Shown here: positions 1 to 8,085 of the stretch, one piece after another | Layout of the letters: every line of letters begins with the position of its first letter | Position numbering within the stretch: position 1 is the first letter of the stretch | Source of the DNA: Alkalihalobacillus alcalophilus ATCC 27647 = CGMCC 1.3604 | Lineage (GTDB): Bacteria; Bacillota; Bacilli; Bacillales; Bacillaceae_D | NCBI RefSeq assembly: GCF_000292245.2 | Contig: NZ_ALPT02000022.1 | Span: 1-55,624, forward strand | Length of the DNA stretch: 55,624 nucleotides | Reading direction: 5' to 3' | The notes under the pieces: generated by a model | The model's database searches: none | Told to the model about the DNA's origin: nothing | The model's input: only the letters and a program-made list of their open reading frames with translations | Made by a program: the position numbers and the translations under genes

Positions 1-55
1 TAGACGTTGTTACCTTAATATTCTCGCTTCTGACCAAACAGGCTTCGCGTTTTTA
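1..55 (-). repeat. Partial unit of the long-hairpin intergenic repeat (left window edge)
   Basis: Read on the minus strand this begins with AAAAACGCGAAGCC and continues with CTGTTTGGTCAGAAGCGAGA, the same left arm as the complete unit beside it (57-175). After AAGG it diverges into a CAACG-containing sequence that resembles the insert of the right-edge unit (around 55485), then runs off the window. It is therefore probably an insert-bearing copy in tandem with the complete unit. Confidence 0.75.
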
Positions 56-56
56 T

Positions 57-175
57 CAATCTAGCTACGCCTGTTAGAAGCTCGAGAAAAATCGCCCATC
101 TGAGTGTAGACAAAAAGCGTCTTCATCAGCTGTTCTTATTTTTTCTCGCTTCTGACCAAACAGGCTTCGCTTTTT
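57..175 (-). repeat. Complete unit of the long-hairpin intergenic repeat
   Basis: Read on the minus strand, the left arm (GCCTGTT, then AGAAGCGAGAAAAAAT) is complementary to the right arm (ATTTTTCTCGAGCTTCT, then AACAGGC), and the unit ends in AGCTAGATTGA. An inner stem-loop has GAAGAC opposite GTCTAC around a GCTTTTT loop. The central part is almost identical to the right-edge unit at 55446-55624. No coding function is visible. It lies just upstream of yfkK and may carry or separate its promoter. Confidence 0.85.
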
Positions 176-193
176 AATTTAGGAGGGATATAC

Positions 194-415
194 GTGGATT
201 TAACTGTTAATAATCGTGAAAACATTGAGTATATGATTGAGGCCATTAAAGACAAGCTTCAATTTGTTAATTCAGGAGCGATTAATGCGAAAAACTTTAA
301 TACGAGTAAATACGAAGAGTTAGTAGAAATTTATGAAATGATTATGAGAAAATCTTCCTTTTCCGTTAGTGAACTAGATGCTATTGCTTCCGAATTAGGG
401 AATTTACGAGACTAA
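194..415 (+). CDS. yfkK: UPF0435/DUF1128 family protein (YfkK-like)
   Basis: Small soluble protein of 73 residues, matching the DUF1128 (UPF0435) family represented by B. subtilis YfkK in length and in its N-terminal VNNRENIEYMIEAIK motif. The family has no established function. The protein is mostly charged and helical, with no signal peptide or membrane segment. The start is GTG, with AGGAGG at 181-186 seven bases upstream. It is one of only three plus-strand genes and converges on rnc, sharing a bidirectional terminator with it. In B. subtilis yfkK is not beside rnc, so this is a rearranged junction. Confidence 0.85.
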   Translation: MDLTVNNRENIEYMIEAIKDKLQFVNSGAINAKNFNTSKYEELVEIYEMIMRKSSFSVSELDAIASELGNLRD

Positions 416-456
416 AAAAAACGTGTACTCCTTTTTTTAAAGGAATACACGTTTTT
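414..456. terminator. Bidirectional terminator between yfkK and rnc
   Basis: A stem of ACGTGTA-TCCTT against AAGGA-TACACGT has an A-run on the left and a T-run on the right, so it can end both the yfkK transcript and the fapR-rnc operon. Confidence 0.9.
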
Positions 457-460
457 CCAT

Positions 461-1252
461 TCAGGTAGAGGACTTTTGACTAAGCTTCATTAGTGCTTGC
501 TGGGCGGCATGTTGCTCCGCTTCTTTTTTGGAACGACCTGTTCCAACCCCTAATGCTTGTGTATTTAACTGCACCTCTGAAACAAATTCACGGTTATGAG
601 CCGGACCACGTTCCTGAACAATAATATACTGAATTTGACCTAAATTATCTCTTTGAATCAATTCTTGTAACTGACTTTTAAAATCCATCATATGAGAAAA
701 AGCACCCTCGTTAACCTTAGGATAAATCGTTTGTGCTAAAAATTCGAATACCGCGTCTATACCTTGATCGAGATAAAGGGCTCCAATAAAGGCTTCAAAT
801 ACATCAGCAAGCAAGGCTGGACGTAAGCGACCACCTGTAATTTCCTCACCTTTTCCTAATAAAACGAGCTGACCGAACTGTAATTCTTCTGCAAACTTAG
901 CAAGAGAAGGTTCACAAACAATTGAAGCTCTCAATTTTGTCATATCACCTTCACTCATCGCTTTAAATTTTTTAAATAAAAATTGCGACACAGCTAGTTC
1001 AAGGACAGCATCTCCTAGAAACTCTAATCTCTCATTATCTTGAAATGTATAAATGCGATGCTCATTCACATAGGATGAATGGGTAAAAGCTTGGATCAAT
1101 AGTTTTTTATTCTCAAAAGTAAACCCGATATCCGCCTGCAAGGAATCAAACTTTTGTCTTTGTTCACTTGTCAAAGTCAAACGCCTTGGACTTCGTCTAC
1201 GTTCGTGATAGGACGCTTTTGATTTCTTTTGTTTTTTTGAAGACTGTGACAT
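461..1252 (-). CDS. rnc: Ribonuclease III
   Basis: Endonuclease that cuts double-stranded RNA in rRNA precursors and structured mRNAs. The N-terminal RNase III domain carries the signature ERLEFLGDAVLEL with its catalytic acidic residues. The C-terminal double-stranded RNA-binding domain starts near DFKSQLQELIQ and ends in the basic GRSKKEAEQHAA helix. The ATG at 1252 is chosen because GGAGG lies five bases upstream; an in-frame ATG at 1267 has no site. This gives about 263 residues, near the usual 250 with a basic N-terminal tail. It is the last gene of the fapR operon. smc and ftsY, which follow rnc in B. subtilis, are not downstream here. Confidence 0.97.
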   Translation of the reverse strand: MSQSSKKQKKSKASYHERRRSPRRLTLTSEQRQKFDSLQADIGFTFENKKLLIQAFTHSSYVNEHRIYTFQDNERLEFLGDAVLELAVSQFLFKKFKAMSEGDMTKLRASIVCEPSLAKFAEELQFGQLVLLGKGEEITGGRLRPALLADVFEAFIGALYLDQGIDAVFEFLAQTIYPKVNEGAFSHMMDFKSQLQELIQRDNLGQIQYIIVQERGPAHNREFVSEVQLNTQALGVGTGRSKKEAEQHAAQQALMKLSQKSST

Positions 1253-1345
1253 GGCGACCTCCAACATCTGATTATTCTAAAAAACTTTGTTACTACATTT
1301 TGTCTTTTTTCTACATTGTCACCTGCATTCGAAAACGTTCACATA

Positions 1346-1382
1346 GAAAAGCAAGTCCCACATGGTATGCCATATGAGACTT
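1346..1382 (-). terminator. Hairpin between acpP and rnc, possible partial terminator
   Basis: On the minus strand AGTCTCATATGG pairs with CCATGTGGGACT across a CATA loop, followed by TGCTTTTCT. The T-run is short and interrupted, so it may lower rnc expression relative to acpP or act as a processing site. Confidence 0.55.
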
Positions 1383-1388
1383 CCTCCA

Positions 1389-1625
1389 TTAATTGCTGGC
1401 GTTGTTTATGTAATCTACTACATCAGCAACTGTAGCGATTTTTTCTGCGTCTTCATCAGAGATTGTTAATTCAAATTCGTCTTCAAGCTCCATTACTAGC
1501 TCAACTACATCTAGTGAATCAGCACCTAAATCTTCTTTAAATGACGCTTCAGGTTTTACCTCTGCTTCTTCTACACCTAGACGATCGACGATAATTTTAC
1601 TTACACGTGTTAATGTATCTGCCAT
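1389..1625 (-). CDS. acpP: Acyl carrier protein
   Basis: Carries growing fatty acyl chains on a 4'-phosphopantetheine arm for the type II fatty-acid synthase. The 78-residue acidic protein has the diagnostic DSLDVVELVMELE motif; Ser37 of the DSL triplet is the expected attachment site. The ATG at 1625 is supported by a GAGGGGGTGA site just upstream; the longer reading frame starting at 1721 has no comparable support. It follows fabG and precedes rnc in the FapR-controlled operon, as in B. subtilis. The larger gap before it (about 120 bases) could hold an extra promoter, but none was identified. Confidence 0.98.
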   Translation of the reverse strand: MADTLTRVSKIIVDRLGVEEAEVKPEASFKEDLGADSLDVVELVMELEDEFELTISDEDAEKIATVADVVDYINNASN

Positions 1626-1748
1626 GTTCCGTTCACCCCCTCTCAAAAATAGAACTAAGGCTAGATGAATTTTACCGAGTGCAACCTCTTCTGTCAAGGT
1701 CGTTTTTTCGAAATGATTCATTCCACCTAAATGACAACCTTCAAATCA

Positions 1749-2495
1749 TTAAGGCATGACCATCCCACCGTCAATATGTAACGTTTGACCGGTCATATAA
1801 CTCGCATCTTCACTCGCTAAGAAGCGAACAGCCTTAGCAATATGTTCAGGATTCCCTAGCTTCCCAAGTGGAATTTGCCCTAAAAGTTGCTCTTTTGTCT
1901 CATCCCCTAATTCATCGGTCATATCGGTCGTAATAAAACCAGGTGCGATCGCATTAACTAAAATATTACGATTAGAAAGCTCTCTGGCTAACGATTTTGT
2001 CAAACCAATTACTCCTGCTTTGGCGGCAACATAGTTAGCTTGACCTGGGTTTCCTAACACCCCAACGACAGAAGCAATATTAATAATACGACCCGAACGT
2101 TGCTTCATCATTTGTCTTGTTACTGCTTTTGAACAATTAAAGACCCCTTTTAAATTCGTATTAATCACCGCATCCCAATCGTCTTCTTTCATCCGCATCA
2201 CAAGATTATCTCTTGTAATCCCAGCATTGTTAACCAAAATATCGACTCTGCCAAACGCTTGAATCGTTTCCTTAATCATCGCTTGTACTTCTTCTGCACT
2301 TGCCACATTTGCTTGATAGGCAAAGGCTTCGACGCCTAATGCTTTCGCTTGCTCTACAACTGCTTCCGCTTTATCAGCACTTCCGGCATAGTTGATAACA
2401 ACATTTGCCCCTTTTTCCGCTAATTCAAGAGCTATCGCTGCTCCAATCCCTCGCGATGCTCCTGTAACAATGGCCACTTGACCTGTTAACATCAT
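1749..2495 (-). CDS. fabG: 3-oxoacyl-[acyl-carrier-protein] reductase
   Basis: NADPH-dependent reductase for the first reduction of each fatty-acid elongation cycle. It is a classical short-chain dehydrogenase of about 248 residues: the TGASRGIGAAIA nucleotide-binding motif is near residue 12, NNAG near 90, and the catalytic Ser (NIASVVG), Tyr and Lys (YVAAK) lie near 140-160. Two consecutive ATG codons (2495 and 2492) follow GGAGGG, and the first overlaps the fabD stop as ATGA, pointing to translational coupling. The second ATG aligns better with the usual MLxxxxAIVTG start. Confidence 0.97.
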   Translation of the reverse strand: MMLTGQVAIVTGASRGIGAAIALELAEKGANVVINYAGSADKAEAVVEQAKALGVEAFAYQANVASAEEVQAMIKETIQAFGRVDILVNNAGITRDNLVMRMKEDDWDAVINTNLKGVFNCSKAVTRQMMKQRSGRIINIASVVGVLGNPGQANYVAAKAGVIGLTKSLARELSNRNILVNAIAPGFITTDMTDELGDETKEQLLGQIPLGKLGNPEHIAKAVRFLASEDASYMTGQTLHIDGGMVMP

Positions 2496-3439
2496 TTGTT
2501 CCCTCCTTCAAGCTTCTCTAGCATTTTTTCTAAACTTTCACGATCACTAACAGCAAAGGCCAAAGCCCGGCGATTGATTTTTTTCACAAGTCCTGTCAAG
2601 ACATTACCAGAACCGACTTCAATAAACGTATCGACGCCTTGTTCAAGTAAATACGAAATACTATCCTCCCAAAGGACTGGAGAATACACTTGTTCGATTA
2701 GTCTTTCTTTAATTTCAGCAGCACTCGTTACTTCTTTTGCTGTTACATTGGCGATTACGGGTACTTTTGCGTCTCGGACATCCAGCGTGGCCAATACATC
2801 CCCTAAACGTTTAGCACAAGGCTTCATTAAAGATGAATGAAACGGACCACTTACTTGCAATGGAAGCACACGTTTCGCTCCCGCCTCTTTTGCATAACCA
2901 CCTGCTAATTCAACCCCTTGGGCCGTTCCAGAGATCACAATTTGTCCTGGACAATTAATATTCGCTAATTCCACGACATATCCTTCTGATTGAGCTTTTT
3001 CACAAGCGACTTGCAGTTCTTTACGGTCTAATCCTAAAACGGCAGCCATCGCTCCCTCTCCAAAAGGAACCGCATCCTCCATAAACAACCCACGATTACG
3101 AACCGCATAAACGGCATCCTCAAAAGATAAGGCGCCAGCTGCAACAAGTGCACTGTATTCCCCTAAACTATGTCCCGCAACAAAATCAGCTTTTATCCCT
3201 TGTTCTTTCAAAAGTTCAAGCGTGGCCACACTCATTGTTACAAGGGCTGGTTGTGTATGTTCTGTCCGTCTAAGCGTCTCTTCTGGACCATTTTCAATGA
3301 TATCCGTTAAGTTATATTCAAGCTTTTTATCAGCTCGTTTGAAAATTTGTTGACTTTTTTCTTCAGAATTTCGTAAGTTTTGGCCCATCCCAACTGCTTG
3401 CGAGCCTTGACCTGGAAATAAAAAAGCGACTTTTCCCAT
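2492..3439 (-). CDS. fabD: Malonyl CoA-acyl carrier protein transacylase
   Basis: Moves malonyl groups from CoA to acyl carrier protein, supplying the extender unit for fatty-acid synthesis. At 315 residues it has family length. The N-terminal FLFPGQGSQ motif and the nucleophile elbow GHSLGEYSAL (catalytic Ser near residue 91) are intact, and the catalytic His lies in GPFHSSLM. It has an AAGGAG site upstream, sits between plsX and fabG, and overlaps fabG by four bases. Confidence 0.97.
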   Translation of the reverse strand: MGKVAFLFPGQGSQAVGMGQNLRNSEEKSQQIFKRADKKLEYNLTDIIENGPEETLRRTEHTQPALVTMSVATLELLKEQGIKADFVAGHSLGEYSALVAAGALSFEDAVYAVRNRGLFMEDAVPFGEGAMAAVLGLDRKELQVACEKAQSEGYVVELANINCPGQIVISGTAQGVELAGGYAKEAGAKRVLPLQVSGPFHSSLMKPCAKRLGDVLATLDVRDAKVPVIANVTAKEVTSAAEIKERLIEQVYSPVLWEDSISYLLEQGVDTFIEVGSGNVLTGLVKKINRRALAFAVSDRESLEKMLEKLEGGNK

Positions 3440-3459
3440 TCTTGTCAGCTCCTTTTATT

Positions 3460-4461
3460 TTATACTTCTTGTTCTTTTTTCATTTTTGTTAGTTCATCTT
3501 TAATAATGGTGACAACTTGTTTTTCTACCATTTCATATGCTTGACGAATCGCATTAAAAACAGCGTTAGCGTCAGATGAGCCATGTGCTTTAATAACTGG
3601 AGCTTTTAATCCAAAAAGAGCGGCCCCTCCATATTCGGAGTAATCAAGTTGTTTTTTGATCTCTTTAAAGCTCGGCTTCAGAATCCCTGCCCCGATTTTA
3701 TTTTTAAAAGAACTCATAAATTCTTTTTTCAAAATGGAAAAGAGGGCAGAAGCTGTTCCTTCGATGCTCTTTAGCACTAAATTGCCTGAAAACCCATCAC
3801 AAACCGCCACATCAACTTTACCTTCTAATAAATCCCTTGCTTCGATATTGCCTATAAAGTTAATTGGAGCTTCTTTTATTAGGGAAAAACTCTCTTTCAT
3901 TAATTCATTCCCTTTGCCATCTTCAGACCCTACATTCACAAGACCGACTTTAGGTTTGTTTACTTTACGAACCATCGACATATACGTTTCACCCATGATC
4001 GCATATTGCAGCAGTTGATTCGGTTTTGCATCCATATTCGCTCCTACATCTAATAAAAGAAACCCGCGTCCATCAATAGTCGGTAGCATTGGAGCTAATG
4101 CAGGGCGCTCAATCCCACGAATTCGACCAACATAGAGGAGGCCTGCTGTCATTAATGCCCCTGTATTCCCTGAAGAAATGCACGCATCCGCTCTACCTTC
4201 TTTCACTTCGCGGACGGCCAAAACCATTGAGGCATCCTTTTTTCGACGGACAGCGGTTGTTGGCTGATCCGTGTCTTCTATTTTTTCATTTGTGTGAAAA
4301 ATAGTAATTCCTTTTGAATCTGTTAAATACTTCTTAATTTCATCTTCATTACCGATTAAAGTCATTTCTAAATCCTTTAATTCTTTCACAGCTCTTTGTG
4401 CTGCTTCCACTTGTGCTTTTGGAGCATTGTCTCCGCCCATGACATCAAGAGCAATTTTCAT
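3460..4461 (-). CDS. plsX: Phosphate acyltransferase PlsX
   Basis: Peripheral membrane enzyme that converts acyl-ACP to acyl-phosphate, the first committed step of phosphatidic acid synthesis by the PlsX/PlsY route. The protein is 333 residues, with the N-terminal KIALDVMGGDNAP signature and Gly-rich segments (SSGNTGALM, DGFSGN) typical of the family. The ATG at 4461 has AGAAGGAG upstream; an in-frame GTG at 4470 falls next to that site and is unlikely. It lies between fapR and fabD, the standard order of the FapR regulon. Confidence 0.97.
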   Translation of the reverse strand: MKIALDVMGGDNAPKAQVEAAQRAVKELKDLEMTLIGNEDEIKKYLTDSKGITIFHTNEKIEDTDQPTTAVRRKKDASMVLAVREVKEGRADACISSGNTGALMTAGLLYVGRIRGIERPALAPMLPTIDGRGFLLLDVGANMDAKPNQLLQYAIMGETYMSMVRKVNKPKVGLVNVGSEDGKGNELMKESFSLIKEAPINFIGNIEARDLLEGKVDVAVCDGFSGNLVLKSIEGTASALFSILKKEFMSSFKNKIGAGILKPSFKEIKKQLDYSEYGGAALFGLKAPVIKAHGSSDANAVFNAIRQAYEMVEKQVVTIIKDELTKMKKEQEV

Positions 4462-4475
4462 CGTCAACACTCCTT

Positions 4476-5048
4476 CTATTGATCGTTATTCTTCCACTGA
4501 TTGGATCGGTACATAACAAACTCACCCGAAAATACAAGTTCCTGCTCGACATAACTTTGCACATCTACAACCGTTCGCTCTCCTTCTATTCGGACAACCT
4601 CGGCTTTAGCAATTACTCTTTCCTTCGCTCGAACTTGTCGTGTAAACCGAATCGTCGCTTTAGCCGTTAACGCCATTTCATCATTAATAATGGCAACAGC
4701 TAACGAATTAGCTTGGGCAAATAAATGATGCCCACGAGCTATCCCGGTTTTCGCAAAAACTTGTTCAGGTTGAATATCTAAAATCGAAATCGCTCGCTCG
4801 TCCAATTGTAAATCAACAATCTCACCAATTACTTCATCTGGTGCCAATGCCTTCACATCATCAAGCTGTTGTTTCGCTACATCCTTAATTCTTTCTCTTA
4901 ACTCAGGGATCGCTAACTCCATTCGATCTAAACGAATTGTTTGAATACTCACGTTAAAATGACTCGCCAATGCTTCATCTGTCATAAATGGATCATTATG
5001 CAGTGTCTCTTTTAAAAGCTGCTGTCTATCTCTTTTTTTAAGTTTCAT
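4476..5048 (-). CDS. fapR: Transcription factor FapR, malonyl-CoA sensing repressor
   Basis: Global repressor of fatty-acid and phospholipid synthesis genes that releases DNA when bound by malonyl-CoA. The N-terminal DeoR-like helix-turn-helix (about residues 10-50) contains the recognition helix region SIQTIRLDRMEL. The C-terminal hot-dog domain has ARGHHLFAQANSLAVA, the ligand-binding segment. The ATG at 5048 gives 190 residues and aligns with the B. subtilis start; the in-frame TTG at 5063 would add five residues. Neither has a strong ribosome site, perhaps reflecting low expression. It heads the fapR-plsX-fabD-fabG-acpP-rnc operon, with its own operator in front. Confidence 0.96.
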   Translation of the reverse strand: MKLKKRDRQQLLKETLHNDPFMTDEALASHFNVSIQTIRLDRMELAIPELRERIKDVAKQQLDDVKALAPDEVIGEIVDLQLDERAISILDIQPEQVFAKTGIARGHHLFAQANSLAVAIINDEMALTAKATIRFTRQVRAKERVIAKAEVVRIEGERTVVDVQSYVEQELVFSGEFVMYRSNQWKNNDQ

Positions 5049-5068
5049 TTCATGCACATCCAAATTTA

Positions 5069-5084
5069 TAAGACTAGGTACTAA
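5069..5084 (-). promoter_or_regulatory. FapR operator in front of fapR
   Basis: On the minus strand TTAGTACCTAGTCTTA is an imperfect inverted repeat of the type bound by FapR. It begins four bases downstream of the -10 box and therefore spans the expected transcription start, so bound FapR would block its own operon. Confidence 0.85.
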
Positions 5085-5088
5085 GAGT

Positions 5089-5117
5089 AGTATATAATTC
5101 CTAGCCGATCATTTCAA
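5089..5117 (-). promoter_or_regulatory. Vegetative promoter of the fapR operon
   Basis: Minus-strand TTGAAA (5117-5112), a 17-base spacer and TATACT (5094-5089) make a near-consensus sigma-A promoter. It lies between the recG stop and fapR. Confidence 0.85.
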
Positions 5118-5132
5118 TACTAAGATTAAGCG

Positions 5133-7181
5133 TTAATCAAGTTTCTCTCCTTCAAATACACCTTCTTTTACTAAGTAAGCACGTAACCATTTGAATGAAT
5201 CCTCACTCCAAAAAGCGTCACCATTAATAAAAGAAACTGCATCCTGCCTGGCCACTTCTAATGCACGATAATCATGAACAACGTCAGCCACTTTAAAATT
5301 AGGGAGTCCACTTTGTTTTTCACCAAAAAAGTCACCAGGACCGCGCAATTCTAAATCTTTTTCCGACAAAACAAAACCATCATTCGTTTCGGTCATAATC
5401 CGCATTCGTTCTTTCCCAACCTCAGACTTGGGATCAGCGAGCAAAATACAATACGATTGCTCACTTCCTCTCCCTACACGACCACGAAGTTGATGGAGCT
5501 GAGCTAAACCAAAACGCTCCGCATCATAAATCACCATCACCGTCGCATTCGGAACGTTAACCCCTACTTCTACAACGGTCGTTGAGACTAACACTTGAAC
5601 CTCATTTCGACTAAACGCTTCCATCACTTCTTCTTTTTCGGAAGGGTGAAGACGACCATGCATTAACCCCACTTGAGATTTTTTTTCAAAATACTGCTGC
5701 AAAATCATATGTACATCAAGGGCATTTTGTAAATCAAGCTTCTCTGATTCTTCAATTAACGGACAAATGACGTAAGCTTGCCGACCAGCTTGAAGCTCTT
5801 TTTCTATAAAGGCCATCACCCGTTCAAACGTATCAGGTTTGGCCCAGTATGTCTCTATCGCTTTTCTTCCAGCTGGTAATTGATCGATAATCGAAACATC
5901 CATGTCCCCAAAAACGGAGATCGCAAGCGTTCTTGGGATCGGGGTTGCGGTCATAAAAAGCACATCCGGATCCTCGCCTTTACTACGAAGGGCTCGTCTT
6001 TGTTCTACACCAAATCGATGTTGTTCATCTGTTATGACTAAAGCTAGATTTTTAAATTGAACTTCATCTTGAATGAGAGCATGGGTTCCAACGACAATAT
6101 CAATCGTACCTAGTTTCAATTCCTCAAGCAATTCTCGACGTTTTTTTCCTTTAACAGAACCGGTCAATAAACGAACCGTGACATCAAAAGGCTCCAGTAA
6201 ACTTTGTAACGATTGCACATGTTGCTCAGCAAGGATTTCGGTGGGAACCATTAATGCGGCTTGATGACCAGCTTTAATCATTGCATACATACAAATGGCC
6301 GCAACGACTGTTTTTCCTGCCCCGACATCTCCTTGTAGTAAACGATTCATTCGATAAGGTGATTGAATATCATTTCTGATCTCGTTAATCACTTTTTTCT
6401 GAGCATCTGTTAGAGGGAAAGGCAAAGCTTCAATAAATTGCCTCACTTCAGCCGTTGGCCATTCAATTGCTTTACCACTTGATTGCTCCCTTTGTCCTTT
6501 TCTAAAGGCCTGCATTTTTAATTGAAAAAGCAAAAACTCCTCATAAACCATCCTTCTTCTCGCATGTTTTAATGCTTCTTTTGATTGCGGGAAATGAAGT
6601 TGATAGAAGGCCTCTCTCCGGCTCGGCAACTTATACTTTTCCAACAAAAATGGGGGTATATTTTCTTGAATATGCCCCGAAAATTGTTGAAAGCCATTAC
6701 TAACATAACGTTTTAAAGATTTTGTTGTTAATTTACCAGCAACCGAATAAACAGGAACGAGCCTTTGTTCTTTTTGCTGCTGACCGAAACGAGCTTCACT
6801 TGCCGTAATCGTCATCCGGTGTTGATCCCACTTTCCCGTAACAGTTGCTTCTTCTCCAAGTTGGAACTTATTTTTTAAATAAGGCTGATTAAAAAAAGTG
6901 ACCGTCAAAAGCACTTGATTCACAAGTAACCGCACCGTTAAGCGGCTTTTTTTCTTGCCAAAAAAACGAATGGAAGCCGGTGCGTGCACGACACCGACAA
7001 CGGTTACTCGCTCGTCATGTTTGACATCATGTAAATCTCTAATTTGATAATCTTCATATCGAAACGGAAAATATTCAAGTAAATCTCCCACTGTAAAAAT
7101 TCGTAACGTTTTTAGTTGATTAACAGCTTCTTCCCCAACTCCATGGACTCCCATTACCGATTGATTGATTATGTCATTCAT
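5133..7181 (-). CDS. recG: ATP-dependent DNA helicase RecG
   Basis: Branch-migration helicase that remodels stalled replication forks and Holliday junctions. The protein is 682 residues, the usual length. An N-terminal wedge/OB-fold region (about 1-200) is followed by helicase domain 1 with Walker A GDVGAGKT and the DEQH box (ITDEQHRFGVEQR), and by domain 2 with the motif VI region QLRGRVGRG. Its start overlaps the sdaAA stop by four bases, so it is probably co-translated with the serine dehydratase genes, as in B. subtilis. The fapR promoter begins just after its stop. Confidence 0.98.
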   Translation of the reverse strand: MNDIINQSVMGVHGVGEEAVNQLKTLRIFTVGDLLEYFPFRYEDYQIRDLHDVKHDERVTVVGVVHAPASIRFFGKKKSRLTVRLLVNQVLLTVTFFNQPYLKNKFQLGEEATVTGKWDQHRMTITASEARFGQQQKEQRLVPVYSVAGKLTTKSLKRYVSNGFQQFSGHIQENIPPFLLEKYKLPSRREAFYQLHFPQSKEALKHARRRMVYEEFLLFQLKMQAFRKGQREQSSGKAIEWPTAEVRQFIEALPFPLTDAQKKVINEIRNDIQSPYRMNRLLQGDVGAGKTVVAAICMYAMIKAGHQAALMVPTEILAEQHVQSLQSLLEPFDVTVRLLTGSVKGKKRRELLEELKLGTIDIVVGTHALIQDEVQFKNLALVITDEQHRFGVEQRRALRSKGEDPDVLFMTATPIPRTLAISVFGDMDVSIIDQLPAGRKAIETYWAKPDTFERVMAFIEKELQAGRQAYVICPLIEESEKLDLQNALDVHMILQQYFEKKSQVGLMHGRLHPSEKEEVMEAFSRNEVQVLVSTTVVEVGVNVPNATVMVIYDAERFGLAQLHQLRGRVGRGSEQSYCILLADPKSEVGKERMRIMTETNDGFVLSEKDLELRGPGDFFGEKQSGLPNFKVADVVHDYRALEVARQDAVSFINGDAFWSEDSFKWLRAYLVKEGVFEGEKLD

Positions 7182-8074
7182 CGTTTACTCATTGCACTCC
7201 CGAAAATTTTTGCTTCATATGCACGTCCTGTAGGAGTAGCTGCTAAACCACCTTCACCTGTTTCACGCAATGTTTCAGGCATCGTTTGACCAATTTTGTA
7301 CATCGCATCAATGACCTCATCACATGGAATCCGGCTCGTAATCCCAGCTAAAGCCATATCGGCCGCTACGATTGCATTAGACGCTCCCATAGCATTACGT
7401 TTAACACAAGGAACTTCCACTAGCCCAGCAACAGGATCACACACAAGACCTAACATATTCTTTAAAGCGATCGCCATCGCTTCCGCTGATTGTTGTGGCG
7501 TTCCACCTGCTAATTCTACGAGTGCGGCCGCCGCCATTCCAGTGGCTGAACCGACCTCAGCTTGACAACCCCCAGCCGCACCAGAAATCGAAGCATTATT
7601 AGCGACAACAAACCCAAAAGCTCCCGCCACAAATAAATAGCGAATCATTTGCTCTTCTGTTGGTTCAAGCTTATTTTTCATACCAAACAAAACCCCAGGA
7701 ACAACCCCAGCTGAACCAGCAGTAGGAGTAGCACAAATCGTCCCCATCGCAGCATTGACTTCATTCGTTGCAACCGCTTTACTAACCGCATCAAGTAAGA
7801 CATCACTTGATAAAAAATGACCCTTTTTAATATAGTTCTGCAATAATACCGCATCGCCACCCGTGAGGCCAGAAACAGAGCGAACATCTTCGGAAATCCC
7901 TCGTTCGACCGCCGCTTCCATCACTTGTAAATTCCGACGCATTTGATCAAAGATCAATTCACGTGATTTCTCTGTTACTTCGATCTCTTGTTCAATCATT
8001 ACTTCAGAAATCAATTTATTTTCACGTTCTGCTATTTCAATTAATTCCGCTACATTTTTAAACAAAGGATTCAC
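7178..8074 (-). CDS. sdaAA: L-serine dehydratase, alpha subunit
   Basis: Iron-sulfur L-serine ammonia-lyase subunit that deaminates L-serine to pyruvate. It has 298 residues. The cluster-binding region is visible through SGAAGGCQAEVGSA and CDPVAGLVEVPCVKRNA, which hold conserved cysteines. Together with the beta subunit 11 bases upstream it forms the two-component Bacillus-type enzyme. The gene overlaps recG by four bases downstream. No amino-acid-responsive leader was recognised. Confidence 0.96.
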   Translation of the reverse strand: MNPLFKNVAELIEIAERENKLISEVMIEQEIEVTEKSRELIFDQMRRNLQVMEAAVERGISEDVRSVSGLTGGDAVLLQNYIKKGHFLSSDVLLDAVSKAVATNEVNAAMGTICATPTAGSAGVVPGVLFGMKNKLEPTEEQMIRYLFVAGAFGFVVANNASISGAAGGCQAEVGSATGMAAAALVELAGGTPQQSAEAMAIALKNMLGLVCDPVAGLVEVPCVKRNAMGASNAIVAADMALAGITSRIPCDEVIDAMYKIGQTMPETLRETGEGGLAATPTGRAYEAKIFGSAMSKR

Positions 8075-8085
8075 TCCTATCCAAA

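Noticed and set aside
7678..7887. 69-codon minus-strand frame rich in Leu and Val, possible membrane peptide
   Set aside because: Fully inside sdaAA in another frame, with no independent ribosome site; sdaAA is unmistakable.
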